Shown here: positions 62,098 through 64,000 of the stretch, piece after piece
Layout: every line of letters begins with the position of its first letter
How positions within the stretch are numbered: the stretch's first letter is position 1
Origin: Gluconacetobacter tumulicola
GTDB lineage: Bacteria > Pseudomonadota > Alphaproteobacteria > Acetobacterales > Acetobacteraceae
Assembly: GCF_014174215.1 (NCBI RefSeq)
Contig: NZ_JABEQL010000007.1
Span: forward strand, 1-64,000
Reading direction: 5' to 3'
Length of the DNA: 64,000 nucleotides
The notes under the pieces: generated by a model
The model's input: only the letters and a program-made list of their open reading frames with translations
Database searches by the model: none
Told to the model about the DNA's origin: nothing
Made by a program: the position numbers and the translations under genes

Positions 62098-62114
62098 CCG
62101 TCATGGAGCCGCCA

Positions 62115-62137
62115 GGCCCGGCATGTTCTGCCGGGCC
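62115..62137 (+). terminator. Strong hairpin after the 2-hydroxyacid dehydrogenase gene
   Basis: GGCCCGGCA (62115-62123) and TGCCGGGCC (62129-62137) form a perfect 9-bp stem with a TGTTC loop, 18 bp after the stop codon. No run of T follows, so intrinsic termination would be weak. It may instead attenuate or protect the mRNA before the porin gene. Confidence 0.5.
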
Positions 62138-62258
62138 CGGCTGCCGTCCGGGATGGGGATATCGTTTCTATTGTTCCACGTGATCCGATGGACCGGCGCG
62201 GCGGCGAAGCGTCTGCCGCGCCGATCCGCATGGCGTTCATCCGATCAGAGAAAAAACA

Positions 62259-63689
62259 ATGCGCTCCTCAATGTCGCATGCGTGCCGCTGCCTTATGCGG
62301 TCTATGTGGATCGTGGCGGCCCTGGCCGTCCTGTGCTGCCATCCGGCCCGCGCGCAGTATCGCGGTCCGGTCGCGCTGACCGCGCCGTCCTTCTCGCTCG
62401 ATACACCTACGGCTTATGCGAACACGCCGTTCACCCCGCCGGTCGAACATATCGTGCCGGCCTGGGGCAATGTCATCCAGAATCTGAATCGCAAGGGGAT
62501 TGGCCTGGTCATCGACTATACCAGCGAAAGTGCGCTGGCGCTCGATGGCGGCAACCCCGGCGACGCGGGTTATGCGCACCAGATCGGCGTGCAACTGGAC
62601 CTGGACTGGCAGAAGCTGGTCGGCTGGCGCGGCTTCGTGACCCATGCGGTGATCGTCAATCGCGCCGGGCATAACATGGCGGCCGATTTCGGCGACAGGT
62701 CGCTCAACGGATTCCAGGAAATCTATGGCGGCGGCGGCAATACTGCCGTCCACCTGGTCTATGTCTACGGCACGCAGAACCTGTTCCAGGACCGCCTGCA
62801 GATTGCGATCGGCAAGATGCCGGTCAATATCGATTTCTCAGCGTCGCCGCTCTTCTGCACGTTCATGAACAAATCCATGTGCGGGAACCCCAAGTCGCTG
62901 ACCCGCGGCGCCGCGGGGTTCGGTACTTATCCGGGTTCGACCTTGGGGACGCGGGTGCGATACTGGCCGATGCACGGGGTCTATGCGCAGGCAGGGCTGT
63001 ACGGCGTCAATCCGTACCTCAATACCAACCGCTACGACCGCACCGGATTCAACTTCAACACGAACCTCTATACGGGCATTTATATTCCGGTCGAAGTCGG
63101 CCTGATTCCGTCCTTCGGAAAAAACCAGCTCGTCGGCCACTACAAGCTGGGCATAGCCTATGATTCGGCGAATTATGCCAATAATTATTATGACATCAAC
63201 GGCAATCCGCTGGCGCTGACGCACAAGGCGGCGCAGATGGACAACGGCAAGACGCAGATCTGGCTGGAAGGCGACCAGATGCTGATCCGCAACGGTCATG
63301 GTCCACTCAACGGGTTCTATGTCATGGCCGGGCTGGTACGCAATACGCCGGAAAGCGGCCCGTATCTCTACGAATATTATTTCGGGGTGGTGGACCGGGG
63401 TTTCTGGCGCGCGCGGCCCGACGACACGTTCGGCATCGAGGTCTCGCGCACCACGGCCAGTCCCGAACTGGTCGCAACGCAATGGCTGGATTACGATGCG
63501 GGGCGTTCATTGCCCGCCAACGCAACCTATCCGCAAAGCCATATCAGCGTTCTGGAAGCCACCTATAACATCCATGTCTGTCAGGGGCTTTCGATCCAGC
63601 CCGACTATCAGCGGATCATGCGGCCCAACCTGCAACGCAACAAGCCCGTAATCGACGCGATCGGCCTGAAGATCCACGCGACGCTCTGA
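62259..63689 (+). CDS. oprB: OprB-family carbohydrate-selective porin
   Basis: 476 residues with a signal peptide (SMWIVAALAVLCCHPARAQ). The mature protein shows the OprB pattern: LNRKGIGLVIDYTSESAL, HQIGVQLDLDWQKLVGWRGF, YVYGTQNLFQDRLQIAIGKM and FSASPLFCTFMNKSMCGNP. It ends in LKIHATL, a typical last beta-strand. OprB porins carry sugars and sugar-like compounds through the outer membrane and are abundant in acetic acid bacteria. It should supply substrate to the upstream transporter. Confidence 0.9.
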   Translation: MRSSMSHACRCLMRSMWIVAALAVLCCHPARAQYRGPVALTAPSFSLDTPTAYANTPFTPPVEHIVPAWGNVIQNLNRKGIGLVIDYTSESALALDGGNPGDAGYAHQIGVQLDLDWQKLVGWRGFVTHAVIVNRAGHNMAADFGDRSLNGFQEIYGGGGNTAVHLVYVYGTQNLFQDRLQIAIGKMPVNIDFSASPLFCTFMNKSMCGNPKSLTRGAAGFGTYPGSTLGTRVRYWPMHGVYAQAGLYGVNPYLNTNRYDRTGFNFNTNLYTGIYIPVEVGLIPSFGKNQLVGHYKLGIAYDSANYANNYYDINGNPLALTHKAAQMDNGKTQIWLEGDQMLIRNGHGPLNGFYVMAGLVRNTPESGPYLYEYYFGVVDRGFWRARPDDTFGIEVSRTTASPELVATQWLDYDAGRSLPANATYPQSHISVLEATYNIHVCQGLSIQPDYQRIMRPNLQRNKPVIDAIGLKIHATL

Positions 63690-63899
63690 CCCTGGCTGAG
63701 CGTGACCCGGAACGTGAACGGCCGCCGGGAGACCGTCACGTCCGGCACGCACGGCCGAGGCGGATTGTCCCTCGCTCGAGCCCGGGAGCTGTGCGTAAGC
63801 ATGCAGTGCGTCGAACTCACCCGGCTGGACGACGGTCCCGCTTTGCTTTCGAATGCCGGCTGGATGTGATGAGGCGCTCATTCTGGCGGAGGTGCGATC

Positions 63900-64000
63900 G
63901 TGGCTCATGAACTCAATCGCGGGCGGGTGCCGCCGGCAATCCTGCGCAATGCCGATCTCGACACGGAAGAGATCTGGCGGGCCCGCGTAGACCTGGCCGC
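63900..64000 (+). CDS. Start of a further gene, cut by the window edge (possibly class II aldolase family)
   Basis: A GTG at 63900, with GGAGG 8 bases upstream, opens a frame that stays open to the last base. The residues read AHELNRGRVPPAILRNADLD, then TEEIWRARVDLAA. The final WRARVDLAA resembles the first helix of class II aldolase/adducin proteins, which would fit this catabolic locus, but only 34 residues are visible and the assignment is tentative. Confidence 0.5.
   Translation, partial: MAHELNRGRVPPAILRNADLDTEEIWRARVDLA

Noticed and set aside
62268-63482. Minus-strand frames opposite the OprB gene
   Set aside because: They are antisense shadows of the porin gene and lack motifs.
1-64000. 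CRISPR arrays, tRNA or rRNA genes, prophage genes
   Set aside because: No regularly spaced repeats, no tRNA-like cloverleaf sequence and no phage structural or integrase genes were noticed on reading both strands; a covariance-model scan was not possible.

Overview
The window is high-GC and gene-dense, with short overlaps (ATGA/GTGA) joining most operon neighbours. The gene content points to an alphaproteobacterium, most likely an acetic acid bacterium (Acetobacteraceae, Gluconacetobacter-like): an OprB-type carbohydrate porin, a cytochrome b561, IS5-family elements, a large exopolysaccharide locus and a sugar-acid-type catabolic operon. The genus is an inference, because no rRNA or housekeeping marker is present. 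No tRNA, rRNA, CRISPR array or prophage was seen.

Region 1 (1-2534): an ECF sigma factor, a membrane anti-sigma factor and a subtilase-type protease form one leftward operon. An IS5-family element cuts the protease before its catalytic serine. Region 2 (2716-28883): a long surface-polysaccharide locus. Its left third is unusual: a nucleotidyltransferase of the NTP_transf_5 type, an HPr-kinase-like P-loop protein, two radical SAM enzymes of the cobalamin-binding type flanking two methyltransferases, a GT-B-like protein with a further methyltransferase, and a fusion of a Gfo/Idh/MocA oxidoreductase with a D-2-hydroxyacid dehydrogenase. The middle holds the complete three-enzyme route to UDP-N-acetyl-L-fucosamine (capE-capF-capG type), two GT4 glycosyltransferases, two polymerase/ligase-type membrane proteins, and a Wzc-like chain-length protein with a decayed nucleotide-binding motif. 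An outer-membrane protein, an amidohydrolase and a methyltransferase are translationally linked next to it.

Region 3 (29039-36064): a GlcG/HbpS-type secreted protein, a complete CzcCBA-type heavy-metal RND efflux operon and a cytochrome b561. Region 4 (36367-40339): two related IS5-family remnants in the same orientation flank a two-gene GtrB-like glycosyltransferase/membrane glycosyltransferase operon and a broken epimerase gene. Region 5 (40417-47932): an eroded metal-resistance patchwork with chromate (ChrB), mercury (MerR, MerT-like, GDCCVxC protein) and cation-efflux genes. Several are truncated or frameshifted, and a DUF1259 protein and a short IucA/IucC-like protein lie among them. Region 6 (48323-55809): a PdxA-family operon with a divergent LysR gene, an AraC/DMT-transporter pair, and a LysR/MFS divergent pair.

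Region 7 (56842-64000) is a rightward catabolic locus: HbpS-like protein, Gfo/Idh/MocA dehydrogenase, MHS-type transporter, 2-keto-4-pentenoate-hydratase-like protein, D-2-hydroxyacid dehydrogenase, OprB porin and the start of another gene at the window edge. Together these suggest uptake through the outer and inner membranes and oxidation/dehydration of a sugar acid or related polyol. The substrate cannot be read from sequence.
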